Notes: a model not told the origin generated them from the sequence alone. Positions 40,266 to 49,342 are shown, counted from the first letter of the stretch. The stretch: 64,000 nucleotides of DNA from JAGVSR01 sp963708775 (GCA_963708775.1 CAVPTI010000020.1:186001-250000); one strand, 5' to 3'. Numbers and translations are program-made.

Positions 40266-41562
40266 TTAAGGATCGACCAGCAAAACGCGGAAATCGTTCA
40301 CGTTCGTCTGAGTCGGGCCGCACTCGAGGAGGTCGCCGATCTGGCGGAAGAAGGCCGTCGAAGTCGTTATTGGCCAGCATTGCGGCTGGATCGAGGTTTT
40401 TGGCCTTGGCGCGGGCCAGCGTGCCGGGATCGGCCATGGCGCCCGCGGGGTCGTCCGGGTTGCCGCCACCACCGTCGATGCCGTCCGTGTCGCCGGCGAG
40501 CGCCGAGATACCCGCCGCGCCGTCGAGGCCGAGAGCGACGCCCATCATGTATTCCTGGTTGGGGCCGCCCGCGCCGTTGCCGGTCACCGTGACCGTGAAC
40601 TCGCCGCCCGAGATGAACGCAACCCGTTCGCCGCGCGCTTTCGCGGCTAATGCGAGGGCCGCGTGCTGGCGTCCGACTTCGCGCGCTTCGCCTTCGAGGC
40701 TGTCGCCCAGCATTTCGATCTTGTAGCCGGCAGCGCGGGCGATCTCGGCTGCACCGTGGAGCGAGGCTTTCGGAGCCGCGACCAGATGATAGGTGGCGTT
40801 GGCGAGCTTGGGATCGCCGGGCTTCAGCGTTTCGTTCCTGGGATCGGCCAGCGCGCGCACGATTTCTTCCGCGGCGTTGATCTTGTAGCGCGCGAGCACG
40901 TCGCGGGCTTCCGCGAGCGTGGTGCCATCGGGCACGGTCGGACCCGATCCGATCGCATCGGGATCATCGCCCGGCACGTCGGAGATCGCCAGCGTAATGA
41001 GCCGGGCCGGATAGGACGCGGCGGCGAGGCGTCCGCCCTTGACGCGCGACAGATGCTTGCGGACCGTGTTCATCTCGGAAATGCGCGCACCGGATTTCAG
41101 CAACTGCTTCGTCAGCGCGCGCTTGGCTTCGAACGACACGCCTTCGACGGGGGCGGACCACAGCGCCGACGCGCCGCCTGACAGGAGGCACAGCACGAGA
41201 TCGTTGGGACCGCCCGATCGGGCAAGCTGGACGGCGAATTTGGCGGACGCCACCGAATTTGCGTCCGGCACCGGGTGGCCGGCTTCCATAATCGGGATGA
41301 TCTCGGACGGCAGGCCATAGCCGTGCCGCGTCGTCACGAAGCCCAGGAGTTTGTCGCCCTGGCCTAAAGCGGCATAATGCTTCTCGGTTGCCCGCGCCAT
41401 CGCGGCGGCAGCCTTGCCCGCGCCGACAATGATGATGCGGCCCCCCTCGGGCACCTCGGGCAGGAACGGCGGCACGCACACGTCGGGGTGGGCGAGCGAC
41501 ACGGCCTTATCGTACATTGCACGCAGCAATTGACGTTGCTCAGCCGTTCCGATCGAGGCCAT
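40266..41562 (-). CDS. Glycerate 2-kinase (MOFRL family), one frameshift
   Basis: ATP-dependent glycerate kinase of the GckA/TtuD type that feeds glycerate into glycolysis or the serine cycle. Blocks seen: GRIIIVGAGKAAAAMARA, LCLLSGGASALWSAP, EMNTVRKHLSRVKGGRLA, ISDVPGDDPDAIGSGP and ISALAGDTDGIDG. ATG at 41562. Near 40361 an extra A (T on the coding strand) breaks LANNDSTAFFRQIGDLL; deleting it restores the family C-terminus GPTQTNVNDFRVLLVDP and the stop at 40266. Divergent from the amidohydrolase at 41714. Confidence 0.9.
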
Positions 41563-41713
41563 GACGGTTTCCGTTCGCTGGAGGGGGGACGTCGACTTTG
41601 GTGGTGTTTGGGGGATGCCTTTCATGCCGTCAAGCGGCCATCCGTCGCTGAAAGAGATGATCGCGGGGCGGCCCCCATGTTAATCACGACGTGCAGGATA
41701 AGGACCCGACAGC

Positions 41714-42508
41714 GTGCAGCGCGAACATCTTGAATCGGTTCGGATACTCGGGGAGACGCGGATCGGCTCCTCGCCCTTCCTCATCCTCTGCGACCATGCT
41801 TCCAACCACGTGCCCCCGGAATTCGCCTCGCTCGGGCTGCCGCCGGCCGAGTTCGAGCGCCACATCGCGTGGGATCCCGGCGCCGCCCTCCTCGTCGAGG
41901 CGCTGGCCGCACGGCTCGCCGCGCCCGCGATCCTCTCCTGCTTCTCGCGCCTGCTGATCGACCCCAACCGCGGCACCGACGATCCGACCCTCGTCATGCG
42001 GCTGTCGGACGGCACCGTCATTCCCGGCAACCGGCATGTGAGCGACGCCGACATCGCCGAGCGGATCGCGCGCTTTCACGATCCCTATCACCGGACCATC
42101 GAGGATGCGATCGAGCGGGCGCTCGCGATCGGCATCGCGTCCGGCGCTGATCTCGATCCACACCTTCACCCCGTGTGGCGCGGCGCGCCCCGACCCTGGC
42201 ACGCTGGCATCTTATGGGACCGCGACGACCGCCTCGCGCGGCTCTTTCTCGACGGGCTTCGCGCGGACCCCGATCTCGTCGTCGGCGACAACGAGCCCTA
42301 CCACGGCCGCCTCGAGAACGACTGCATGCACCGCCACGGCACGTCACGTGGACTAGCCCACGTCCTGATCGAAGTGCGCAACGATCTGCTCGCCACTCCG
42401 GACGGCGTCAACCAGTGGTGCGACCGCATCGCGGGCGTGCTGGAGGAGGCGATGGCGAATGCGGGGGTGCGGTTGCAGTTGGGGTGTGTGGTGGGGAGAG
42501 GGGAGTAG
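41714..42508 (+). CDS. N-formylglutamate amidohydrolase family protein 2, with a locally scrambled motif
   Basis: A 264-residue member of the same zinc hydrolase family as the gene at 35167. Motifs FLILCDHASNHVPPEF, SRLLIDPNRG and RPWHAGILWDRD are normal. Between about 42140 and 42172 the frame reads ADLDPHLHP, whereas the +1 frame reads ALISIHTFTP, the conserved family motif. Two opposite single-base shifts therefore seem to cancel each other and garble about ten residues at the active site. Whether this is real or a sequencing fault cannot be settled here. Confidence 0.85.
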   Translation: MQREHLESVRILGETRIGSSPFLILCDHASNHVPPEFASLGLPPAEFERHIAWDPGAALLVEALAARLAAPAILSCFSRLLIDPNRGTDDPTLVMRLSDGTVIPGNRHVSDADIAERIARFHDPYHRTIEDAIERALAIGIASGADLDPHLHPVWRGAPRPWHAGILWDRDDRLARLFLDGLRADPDLVVGDNEPYHGRLENDCMHRHGTSRGLAHVLIEVRNDLLATPDGVNQWCDRIAGVLEEAMANAGVRLQLGCVVGRGE

Positions 42509-42615
42509 TGGAGCGGCTGCTATACAGATGCGGACATCACCGCGTAGGGGCCGCAGCTGGCCTGTTTCAAAGACCACCGGTGGGCGGTCGCAGCTGCGGG
42601 ACCATGTTTGTAGGA

Positions 42616-44193
42616 CTATCCTTCTGGCGGGGTAGCCGTGTCGTCGCCAGCAACTTTGTGCATGAACGCCGGAAGGATCTCCGGCTTCTTGTCGGCCGAC
42701 AGCGGTGAGACGTATGGTGTATCGCCTTTGCGCTTGATGAAGTCGGCCTTGGCTTCCGCCAGCAAGTTGGGTTTGGTCATAAGATCATGGCCGTAACCGG
42801 CGAGGATCTTGGCCGTGTCCAGAGAGGCCTTGTCACCAATCGACATGCCGCCACATGCTGTCACTGGCCATGTGTGCAGGCTGACGCCCAAAGGTAGCGA
42901 GGGCCAGCCGAACAACACGGTTGGCACGACCCAGCTGATATCGCCCACATCGGATCCGCCGCCGGTTGTTATTTCACCCAGGACCGGCAGCACTTTCGTG
43001 GCCATGCCCTTCTCAGGCAAGCCCATCTCAGCCTGGCAGGTGCGTGCGAAGACCTGCTCTTCTTCGCTCCAATTGAGGCCCACCGCTTTCATGTGGCCAT
43101 GGATACCTTTGATCAGCGTAGCATTGGGCAACAGGTCCGAAACCCCGAAGAAGACGTCGAACTCGGCCTTGGTCTGAGTTGCCATCGCAGCGCCATCAGC
43201 CATCTGCTGTGCCCACTCGGTCATTGCGGCTACATTCGGCCGATCCTTATCCCGGATCATCAGCCATATCTTTGCGAAATCGGGCACCACATTCGGCGCA
43301 ACTCCGGCCGCCTCATAAATGTAGTGTATTCGCGCCGTCGGCAGAACGTGCTCCCGCATCAGGTTGATAGCGTGGCCAAACAGTTCCGCCGCATCGACAG
43401 CTGAGCGACCGTCCCACGGCGAATTTCCAGCATGGGCGGTCCGCCCACGAAAGGTGATACGTATGCCGTTATTAGCAGCCGTCCGGATAGCGCCCGTCGC
43501 AGCGATTGGAGCCGGATGCCAAGCCAGTGCCGCATCGACGTCGTTGAACAGACCATCTCGGACCATATAGACCTTGACGCCCTGCAACTCCTCGGACGCG
43601 CAGCCATAGACCCGGATCGTTCCCGATGTGCCATCGGCCCGCATCATCCGCTTCAACGCAAAAGCAGCACCGGTGCAACCCGCCCCGATCAGATTGTGGC
43701 CACAGGCATGGCCCACTTCGACCCCAGTCGGCCCGGGTGTCTGGCGCGGCTCAGCAGCATTGCCAAGTCCGGGAAGAGCATCATATTCCGGCAAATAGGC
43801 AATTACCGGTCCGCCGGTCCCTTGCGTCCATTCCGCGATAAATGCAGTTGGGTAGCCGGACGTATTCCGACTTGTGATGGTGAAACCTTCTGCTTCAAGC
43901 TCCCTGATATGGATTGCGTGAGATTTCAGTTCCTGCCGAGATAGTTCGGCATTTTCCCATACCTCGCGTGAAATGCGCAGGATTGCAGGCTCGACTTCCT
44001 TGACCGCCTTTGACGCAACAACAGCCGATGGAGGCGGTGCCTCAACAGTTGCATCAGTCGCAGATCCTGTAGCCGCTTGAGCCAGCATGGCCGAACCAGG
44101 CGCAACGAGTGCGCCAGCACCGCCGGCAGCGCCCGCTGCGAGAACGGCTCGGCGGCTAGGCCCCGTCTTTGATCCGTCGTTTTGACTAGTCAT
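42616..44193 (-). CDS. Tat-exported M20 family amidohydrolase (AbgB-like)
   Basis: A 525-residue zinc peptidase/amidohydrolase of the M20D group, closest in pattern to p-aminobenzoyl-glutamate hydrolase subunit B. The N-terminus SRRAVLAAGAAGGAGALVAP is a twin-arginine signal. The metal site includes GHACGHNLIGAG and a following CASEELQG, and the domain ends with GGGSDVGDISWVVPT. The physiological substrate is unknown, but a periplasmic location suggests scavenging of an acylated amino compound. It ends before a repeat-rich gap. Confidence 0.9.
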   Translation of the reverse strand: MTSQNDGSKTGPSRRAVLAAGAAGGAGALVAPGSAMLAQAATGSATDATVEAPPPSAVVASKAVKEVEPAILRISREVWENAELSRQELKSHAIHIRELEAEGFTITSRNTSGYPTAFIAEWTQGTGGPVIAYLPEYDALPGLGNAAEPRQTPGPTGVEVGHACGHNLIGAGCTGAAFALKRMMRADGTSGTIRVYGCASEELQGVKVYMVRDGLFNDVDAALAWHPAPIAATGAIRTAANNGIRITFRGRTAHAGNSPWDGRSAVDAAELFGHAINLMREHVLPTARIHYIYEAAGVAPNVVPDFAKIWLMIRDKDRPNVAAMTEWAQQMADGAAMATQTKAEFDVFFGVSDLLPNATLIKGIHGHMKAVGLNWSEEEQVFARTCQAEMGLPEKGMATKVLPVLGEITTGGGSDVGDISWVVPTVLFGWPSLPLGVSLHTWPVTACGGMSIGDKASLDTAKILAGYGHDLMTKPNLLAEAKADFIKRKGDTPYVSPLSADKKPEILPAFMHKVAGDDTATPPEG

Positions 44194-44420
44194 GGCACTC
44201 TCATTGCGACGGTCTGAGGATTCCGCAGATCATGCCCGACGCTCGGTTGACCGGATGAAAGGATCGAACATGTTGCCAGAAGGGACGACTGGCAAGCTCA
44301 ATCAGCGCCCTGAGCGGCACTAGAGGTCGACAGCTTCTGTGCGCTCGTGACTGCTAGACAAGCGTTCGCTCAAGCCGCCCCGCGGCCGCACCCTCTGCAA
44401 AGCCACATTGCACACTCCCG

Positions 44421-44513
44421 ACTTATCCCCGCCCCCACGCCACTCCCCTAAACTCCCCTCATCTCCGTCCCTCAATGAAGGGGGCGTCGCTTAAGAGCCG
44501 TCTTGTGACGTGG
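44421..44513 (+). repeat. 93-bp direct repeat, left copy
   Basis: From ACTTATCCCCGCCC to CTTGTGACGTGG; more than 90% identical to 44936-45026 by eye, with a few substitutions and single-base gaps. Confidence 0.85.
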
Positions 44514-44935
44514 GTGCCGCGCCTTGCCTGGGCCCCCGCCTTCGCGGGGGTGACGGTGTGCGTAGAATGCTGCGCGCCGGTATACGTGGAGGGGGCGTAC
44601 TTCCCCCTCTCCCCATTGCCTTCAATGGGGAGAGGGTTGGGGTGAGGGGCAGCTGCTTGCTCCGTGGGGATGCTGCCCCTCACCCCCGGCCTTCGCCGGG
44701 GCAGGCCTAACCCTCTCCCCGTACGGCGCGCGCATCGCGCGTCTACGGGGAGAGGGGATCTCACGCGCACCACCCCACAGATGTCATCCCGGCATTTATT
44801 GCCGGGACCCATCCGTCGGCTCGTTGTGACCGTCGATGATTGCGGCGGCACGGCAGCACAAGTTGCTCAATGGGTCCCGGGCACAAGGCCCGGGATGACA
44901 GCGGTGGTGAGGCCGAAGCGAATTTTTTTGAGCCC

Positions 44936-45026
44936 ACTTATCCCCGCCCCTACGCCCTCCCCTAAACTCCCCTCATCTCCGTCCCTCATGAAGGGGGCGT
45001 CGCTTAAGAGGCGTCTTGTGACGTGG
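44936..45026 (+). repeat. 91-bp direct repeat, right copy
   Basis: Second copy of the 44421 repeat, 515 bp downstream in the same orientation. No coding function seen. Confidence 0.85.
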
Positions 45027-45294
45027 GGCGGGGTGCAGATGTCGCTGACGGCGTGTACGCACGCGCTCTCGGTGAGGCTCGGATCGGCCGCCTGCTGGAA
45101 CGCAGGACGCGAAGAACGCGCTGAAACGTCGATCGTATGCCGGAAATCCTGCGCGGGGCGGTCCACGGGCCGCACCACACTACCCACCTCAGCGGCTTGC
45201 GCGCCGCCCCGCCCCCTTCGCTCGACTGGCGGAGGCAAATTGAAAAGGAGCCCGCATTCGTGGTCTTGTTCCGGCGCTCGCGTTGTATAGGCGA

Positions 45295-46110
45295 TTAAAG
45301 CTTCAGGTCCGCGCCGCGCAGTTGATAGAGCACCAGCGCGGTGGCGACGGCGAGGTTGAGGCTGTCGAGTTTGCCGGCCATGGGGATGGTCACGCGGCGG
45401 GTGGCGATCGCGGCCATCGCGGTCGAGAGGCCGGGGCCTTCGGAGCCCATCATCAGCAGCACGGGCGAGGTGTACGCCGCGCGGCGGAAATCCTCGCGGG
45501 CATCGAGCGTGGTGGCGACCGTGTCGCCGGGCCAGCGCGGCACCCACGTCAGGAACGTGTTCCGGTCCACGGCGACGAGCGGCACGTTGAAGATCGAGCC
45601 CATCGTGGCGCGCACCGCTTCGCGCGAATAAGGATCGGTACATTGTCCGACGAGGATGATGCCCGCCGCGCCGACCGCGTCCGCCGTGCGGATGATGGTG
45701 CCGAGGTTGCCGGGGTCGCGGATGTCTTCGAGCGCGAGCCAGACGGATTTTGGCGGGATCGATTTCAGGTCGGGCAGTGTTCCCCAGCGCTGCTTGAAGA
45801 CGCCGAGCATCGTCTGCGGGTTTTCCTTGGCGGCGAGTTTTTCCAGCACCGCGCCCGAGACTTCGAGCACTTCGGCGCCCTCATCCAGCGTCGTGTTGAC
45901 GAGGCGGATCTGTGTGTCGGTTTCGAGCGCGCCGGCGCGATAGACCAGCGTCTCCGGGCGAAAGCCCGCCGCCCGCGCCATCATCAGGATCGAGGCGCCT
46001 TCGGCAAGAAAGAGCCCCGTTTCCTTGCGTTCCTTGCGCATATCGAGAGCGCGGATCGCCTTCACGCGCTCGTTCGTCAGGCTCGTGATCGGCTTGATCA
46101 TGCGCGTCAT
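45295..46110 (-). CDS. TrmH/SpoU family RNA 2'-O-methyltransferase
   Basis: A SPOUT-fold RNA methyltransferase, 271 residues, with an N-terminal substrate-binding domain (ERVKAIRALDMRKERKETGLF, LFLAEG) and the three catalytic motifs: DPGNLGTIIRTADAVGA (motif 1, Asn/Arg), LLMMGSEGPGLS (motif 2) and IPMAGKLDSLNLAVATAL (motif 3). Resembles RlmB/TsnR-type enzymes; the exact rRNA or tRNA target is not predictable. Its ATG overlaps the upstream methyltransferase stop by 4 nt (ATGA). Confidence 0.93.
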   Translation of the reverse strand: MTRMIKPITSLTNERVKAIRALDMRKERKETGLFLAEGASILMMARAAGFRPETLVYRAGALETDTQIRLVNTTLDEGAEVLEVSGAVLEKLAAKENPQTMLGVFKQRWGTLPDLKSIPPKSVWLALEDIRDPGNLGTIIRTADAVGAAGIILVGQCTDPYSREAVRATMGSIFNVPLVAVDRNTFLTWVPRWPGDTVATTLDAREDFRRAAYTSPVLLMMGSEGPGLSTAMAAIATRRVTIPMAGKLDSLNLAVATALVLYQLRGADLKL

Positions 46111-47081
46111 GGCGTCGAGACCCAGCGCGTGAAGAGCGATGTCGGCACGGCGTTGCCGCCCTTGGCGCGGATCGCCAGTTCGCCGGTATGGAAGTCGCCG
46201 CCTTTGTCTTTGAGCGTATCGCGCATCAGCTGGTCGAAGGCGAGGGCGGAGGCGCGGATCGCGTATACGGTCAGGATCATCGAGGATTGTTTCGGGTCGA
46301 GCAGCCTGGCGCAGTCGGCCAGGAAGGGGGCCAAGTTCGTGAACAGGTCCCAGACCTCGCCTTCGGGTCCGCGGCCGAACTTGGGCGGGTCGACAAGGAT
46401 CACGTGATACGTTTTTCCGCGGCGGACTTCGCGGGCGACGAACTTGACCGCGTCATCCAGGATCCAGCGTATCTTGGCGGCGTCGAGCTTGGAGGCGGCC
46501 TGGTTCTCGCGGCCCCAGGCGATGGCTTTCTTGGAGGCGTCGAGGTGCGTGACCTCGGCTCCGGCGGCGGCGGCGAGCAGGGTTGCGGCGCCGGTGTAGG
46601 CGAACAGGTTGAGGACGCGCGGGGGGCCATCTTTGACGGCGGCGATGCGGTCCAGCATCCAGGTCCAGTGCGGCACCTGTTCGGGGAAGAGACCGAGGTG
46701 CCAGAGGCCCTGCATCTTGAGGAGGAGTTTTATGTTTACGCCCGCGCCTTCCGGCCGGCTCCGCGCAGCGGAGTCGGAAGGCGCCATCAAAGAGAGCCGA
46801 ATGGGCCAAGCCTCGGGGACGGGTTTGTCGACGCGCCAGCGGCCTTTTTCTTCGTCTTCGGCGGAGGCGGAGAAGACGGCGTGCGCTTTCGCCCATTCGG
46901 ATTTGGCGAGGCGTTGCGTCCAGAGCGCCTGCGGCTCGGGGCGGTCCACGATGATCGTGCCGAAGCGTTCGAGCTTGCGTCCCCCACCGCTGTCGATGAG
47001 CGCATAATCGGCGAAGCCGTCCGTTTCGATCAGGTCGATCGGCGGCGCGTGCGCGGCGGAGGTGGCGGGTTTGGCGTGCAT
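46107..47081 (-). CDS. Class I SAM-dependent (rRNA-type) methyltransferase with an in-frame palindromic element
   Basis: Rossmann-fold methyltransferase similar to the RlmI/YwbD group: LNLFAYTGAATLLAAAAGAE is the SAM-binding motif, LDASKKAIAWGRENQ motif II, and VILVDPPKFGRGP the catalytic DPPK-type motif. ATG at 47081; the frame reaches 47150 but that start lies next to a repeat and has no similarity. Between IRLS and the conserved LWHLGLFPEQ the protein contains APSDSAARSRPEGAG, encoded by a 41-bp palindromic element (46744-46784). It probably shares an operon with the downstream SpoU-type gene. Confidence 0.88.
   Translation of the reverse strand: MHAKPATSAAHAPPIDLIETDGFADYALIDSGGGRKLERFGTIIVDRPEPQALWTQRLAKSEWAKAHAVFSASAEDEEKGRWRVDKPVPEAWPIRLSLMAPSDSAARSRPEGAGVNIKLLLKMQGLWHLGLFPEQVPHWTWMLDRIAAVKDGPPRVLNLFAYTGAATLLAAAAGAEVTHLDASKKAIAWGRENQAASKLDAAKIRWILDDAVKFVAREVRRGKTYHVILVDPPKFGRGPEGEVWDLFTNLAPFLADCARLLDPKQSSMILTVYAIRASALAFDQLMRDTLKDKGGDFHTGELAIRAKGGNAVPTSLFTRWVSTP
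46744..46784 (-). repeat. 41-bp palindromic element, copy 5, inside a coding sequence
   Basis: On the minus strand: arm GCGCCTTCCG, ACTCC-type core identical over 21 bases to copy 4, arm CGGAAGGCGC. It is read through as part of the methyltransferase gene. Confidence 0.88.
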
Positions 47082-47136
47082 CGGCCGCGACGTAGCACGT
47101 TCGGCCGGGCGTGGGCAGGGGGATGGATTCTTGTCG

Positions 47137-47166
47137 GCCCTATCCGACACGCCTCCGGCGAGCCGG
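47137..47166 (+). repeat. Truncated 41-bp element, copy 6
   Basis: Left arm GCCCTATCCG and an ACACGCC-type core through GCCGG, but no right arm. It forms a 40-bp-period direct repeat with copy 7. Confidence 0.78.
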
Positions 47167-47176
47167 AGTCTTGTCG

Positions 47177-47217
47177 GCCCTATCCGACACGCCTCCGGCG
47201 AGCCGGCCGGATAGGGC
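47177..47217 (+). repeat. 41-bp palindromic element, copy 7
   Basis: Arms GCCCTATCCG and CGGATAGGGC (perfectly complementary yet different from the other copies), core ACACGCC-type. Lies 13 bp beyond the OmpA gene stop, between it and the methyltransferase start. Confidence 0.88.
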
Positions 47218-47230
47218 TGAGGGGCAGGTT

Positions 47231-49342
47231 CTAGCGGCGGTCTTCGTAGCGGCCGTCCTCGAAGCCCGGGTCTTCGTCGTAGGTGCGATCGTTGTCGCGG
47301 CTGCTGCCGCTGTAGCGATCGTCATCAACACGGCCGGACAAAAGCGGGCCGATGCGGCGGACGGTGATGCGGCGGTTGGCGCGTTCGGGTCCATCGGTCG
47401 GGACCTTCAGTTGCTCTTCGCCGTAGCCCTGCGTGACGAGGTTTTCAGGCGCGACGCCGTATTCCGTCGTCAGGATTTCGGCCACGGACTGCGCGCGGCG
47501 GTCGGATAGGGTGAGGTTGTCGTCCTGCGAGCCCACCGCGTCGGTGTGGCCTTCGATCATGAAGATCTCGTCCGGGTTGCGGGCGAGCACGCGGTTGATA
47601 CCTTCGGCAAGACGGTCAAGCGCGCGGCCCTGATCAGGGCCGATTTCCCAGGAGCCGAAATCGAACGTGACGGTGTCGAGATCGATGCGGCGCATGCGAT
47701 CACGGAGGTGGTGCGAGTAGCGGATTTCCTCCAGCGAGTAGCCGCGTTCGAGGCGTTCGATGGGCGGAGCGGTGAGGGCTTCGTAGAGGTCGTCGTCGGA
47801 GGCGCGACCGTAATCGACGATATATTCATCGCGCGGGATGCGGACCTCCGGTGCGGAGAGCGCGATGGCGCTGCCGATGAAGAGGCCGATACCGGCGCCG
47901 ATGAGAACGTCGCGGGTGCGATTGTTGTCGCGGCGGTAATAGCGGCGGTTGTCGATCAGCACCACTTCCCGTCCGTCGGGATAGCGGCGGTACCGGTTGA
48001 GGAGGCGGCCGTGGCGGTCGGTGACGTCGTAGATACGCACGCCGCCGCTACGGGTCATGAAGGTGGTGGAGGTGCCGTCGGCACGTCGGATCGTACGGGC
48101 GTCGGGCGCGATGCGGCGGAAGCGTTCCGATTCGTCGTGGCGGATGAACGTACGATTGTCCTGCTTGACGATGACGCGGCGGTCCGGTTCCTCGATGACG
48201 CGCAGTTTGCCATCGGCAATCGAGCGCTCGCGGCGATTGCGTTTCAGGTCATCGAAAGACCGCTGCTGTGCCGGAGCCTGACGATAGCTCCCACGGATTT
48301 CCTCACTGCGGAAGCGGCGGCGATCGCGTGGCGACATCTGCTGCGTCGCTTGCGGCTGCGTGGACTGGACACCGGGCGTTCCTACGGGCGGCCGTACGAC
48401 ATCACGATCGCGTCGACGGTCGCGGTCACCATCGCGGGCCGGCCGAGCGCCGTCGGGACCAGTTCTGTCGTCGCGAGCTTTCTGCTCCTGGCGCTGCTGA
48501 TCACGGAGTTGATCCTCACGCACCCGGTCTTGCTGCTGGCGTTCGCTTTCCTGCTGCGTCTTTGCGCGCTCGGCTTCTTGTTCCTGGCGCTGCTGATCCC
48601 GCTGCTGATCCTGGCGAACGCGCTCCTGCTGCTGGCGTTCGTTCTCCTGCTGCTTCTTGGAGCGCTCGGCTTCTTGTTCCTGGCGCTGCTGATCCCGCTG
48701 CTGATCCTGGCGAACGCGATCCTGCTGCTGGCGTTCGTTCTCCTGCTGCTTCTTGGAGCGCTCGGCTTCTTGCTCCTGGCGCTTCTGATCCCGCTGCTGA
48801 TCCTGGCGAACGCGATCCTGCTGCTGGCGTTCGTTCTCCTGCTGCTTCTTGGCGCGCTCGGCTTCTTGCTCCTGGCGCTTCTGATCCCGCTCCTGATCCT
48901 GGCGAACGCGATCCTGCTGCTGGCGTTCGTTCTCCTGCTGCTTCTTGGAGCGCTCGGCTTCTTGTTCCTGGCGCTTCTGATCCCGCTGCTGATCCTGGCG
49001 AACGCGATCCTGCTGCCGACGCTCCATCTCCTGCTGGCGCTGCTGGGCGCGATCCTGCTGCTTCTCTTTCTGTTGCTCGTTGCGCTGCTGATTTTGGTTC
49101 TGTTGTCCTCGCGGAGCTTGCTCGCGACGCTCCTGGCGCTGCTTCGACTTCTCTTCGCGGCGCTGCTCTCGTTCCTGCGACTTGGATTTTTTCTCGTCCT
49201 TCTTCTCCTCGGCGTCAGCCGGCGCTGTATCCTGCGCGAGAATGATGGGCGAGGCGTCTTCTTCCGCTCTCACTTGTAACGGCGACAACGCCGTCGCGAC
49301 GGCAAGGAGAAGGAATGCGATGTGACGGGAATCGTGCGGCAT
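47231..49342 (-). CDS. OmpA-family outer-membrane/periplasmic protein with 32-residue tandem repeats
   Basis: A 703-residue exported protein with signal peptide (HIAFLLLAVATALSPLQVRA). Residues about 107-266 are five near-perfect 32-residue repeats (unit begins ERQQQDRVRQDQ and ends AERSKKQQEN) plus a degenerate sixth, all Gln/Arg/Glu-rich and helical; the DNA period is 96 bp. A middle domain (RYPDGREVVLIDNRRYYRR), a short membrane-like segment (GAGIGLFIGSAIAL) and an OmpA C-terminal domain (IEGHTDAVGSQDDN, LSDRRAQSVAEIL) follow, so it should bind peptidoglycan. Copy number of the repeat may vary between strains. Confidence 0.88.
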   Translation of the reverse strand: MPHDSRHIAFLLLAVATALSPLQVRAEEDASPIILAQDTAPADAEEKKDEKKSKSQEREQRREEKSKQRQERREQAPRGQQNQNQQRNEQQKEKQQDRAQQRQQEMERRQQDRVRQDQQRDQKRQEQEAERSKKQQENERQQQDRVRQDQERDQKRQEQEAERAKKQQENERQQQDRVRQDQQRDQKRQEQEAERSKKQQENERQQQDRVRQDQQRDQQRQEQEAERSKKQQENERQQQERVRQDQQRDQQRQEQEAERAKTQQESERQQQDRVREDQLRDQQRQEQKARDDRTGPDGARPARDGDRDRRRDRDVVRPPVGTPGVQSTQPQATQQMSPRDRRRFRSEEIRGSYRQAPAQQRSFDDLKRNRRERSIADGKLRVIEEPDRRVIVKQDNRTFIRHDESERFRRIAPDARTIRRADGTSTTFMTRSGGVRIYDVTDRHGRLLNRYRRYPDGREVVLIDNRRYYRRDNNRTRDVLIGAGIGLFIGSAIALSAPEVRIPRDEYIVDYGRASDDDLYEALTAPPIERLERGYSLEEIRYSHHLRDRMRRIDLDTVTFDFGSWEIGPDQGRALDRLAEGINRVLARNPDEIFMIEGHTDAVGSQDDNLTLSDRRAQSVAEILTTEYGVAPENLVTQGYGEEQLKVPTDGPERANRRITVRRIGPLLSGRVDDDRYSGSSRDNDRTYDEDPGFEDGRYEDRR
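48545..49024 (-). repeat. 96-bp tandem repeats (five units) in the OmpA gene
   Basis: Five consecutive 96-bp units with few substitutions (for example Ser/Ala and Lys/Gln changes) and a sixth diverged unit to about 48449. In-frame, each coding 32 residues of a Q/R/E-rich helix. Confidence 0.93.

Larger units (their letters stand above)
44194..45294. other. Gene-free repeat island
   Basis: 1.1 kb without a credible gene. It contains a 93-bp direct repeat (44421-44513 and 44936-45026) enclosing several strong hairpins: CCCCCGC-CTTC-GCGGGGG (44533-44550), CCCTCTCCCCATTG-CCTT- and its complement (44605-44636), a longer CCCTCTCCCCGTA stem (44711-44755), and CCCGG-type stems with TGTCATCCCGG / CCGGGATGACA at 44780-44900. 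Frames translated across them give the well-known spurious peptides VTPAKAGAQ and PGLVPGT, seen at such repeats in many proteobacteria. Confidence 0.8.

Noticed and set aside
44459..45290. Open frames giving VTPAKAGAQ and PGLVPGT peptides
   Set aside because: These peptides are known spurious translations of dispersed hairpin repeats; no family, no ribosome-binding site.
48449..49024. Possible CRISPR array (regular 96-bp repeats)
   Set aside because: The units are contiguous and in-frame, with no unique spacers and no cas genes.
48268..49245. Another open plus-strand frame with Pro/Ala/Ser-rich repeats
   Set aside because: Third-frame reading of the same 96-bp repeats, without a plausible start or family.
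47546..49279. A 577-codon open frame on the plus strand with a Leu-rich, multi-helix-like product
   Set aside because: It is the antisense of the Q/R/E-rich repeats of the OmpA gene; the hydrophobic pattern is a by-product of those codons. The opposite strand has a signal peptide and an OmpA domain.
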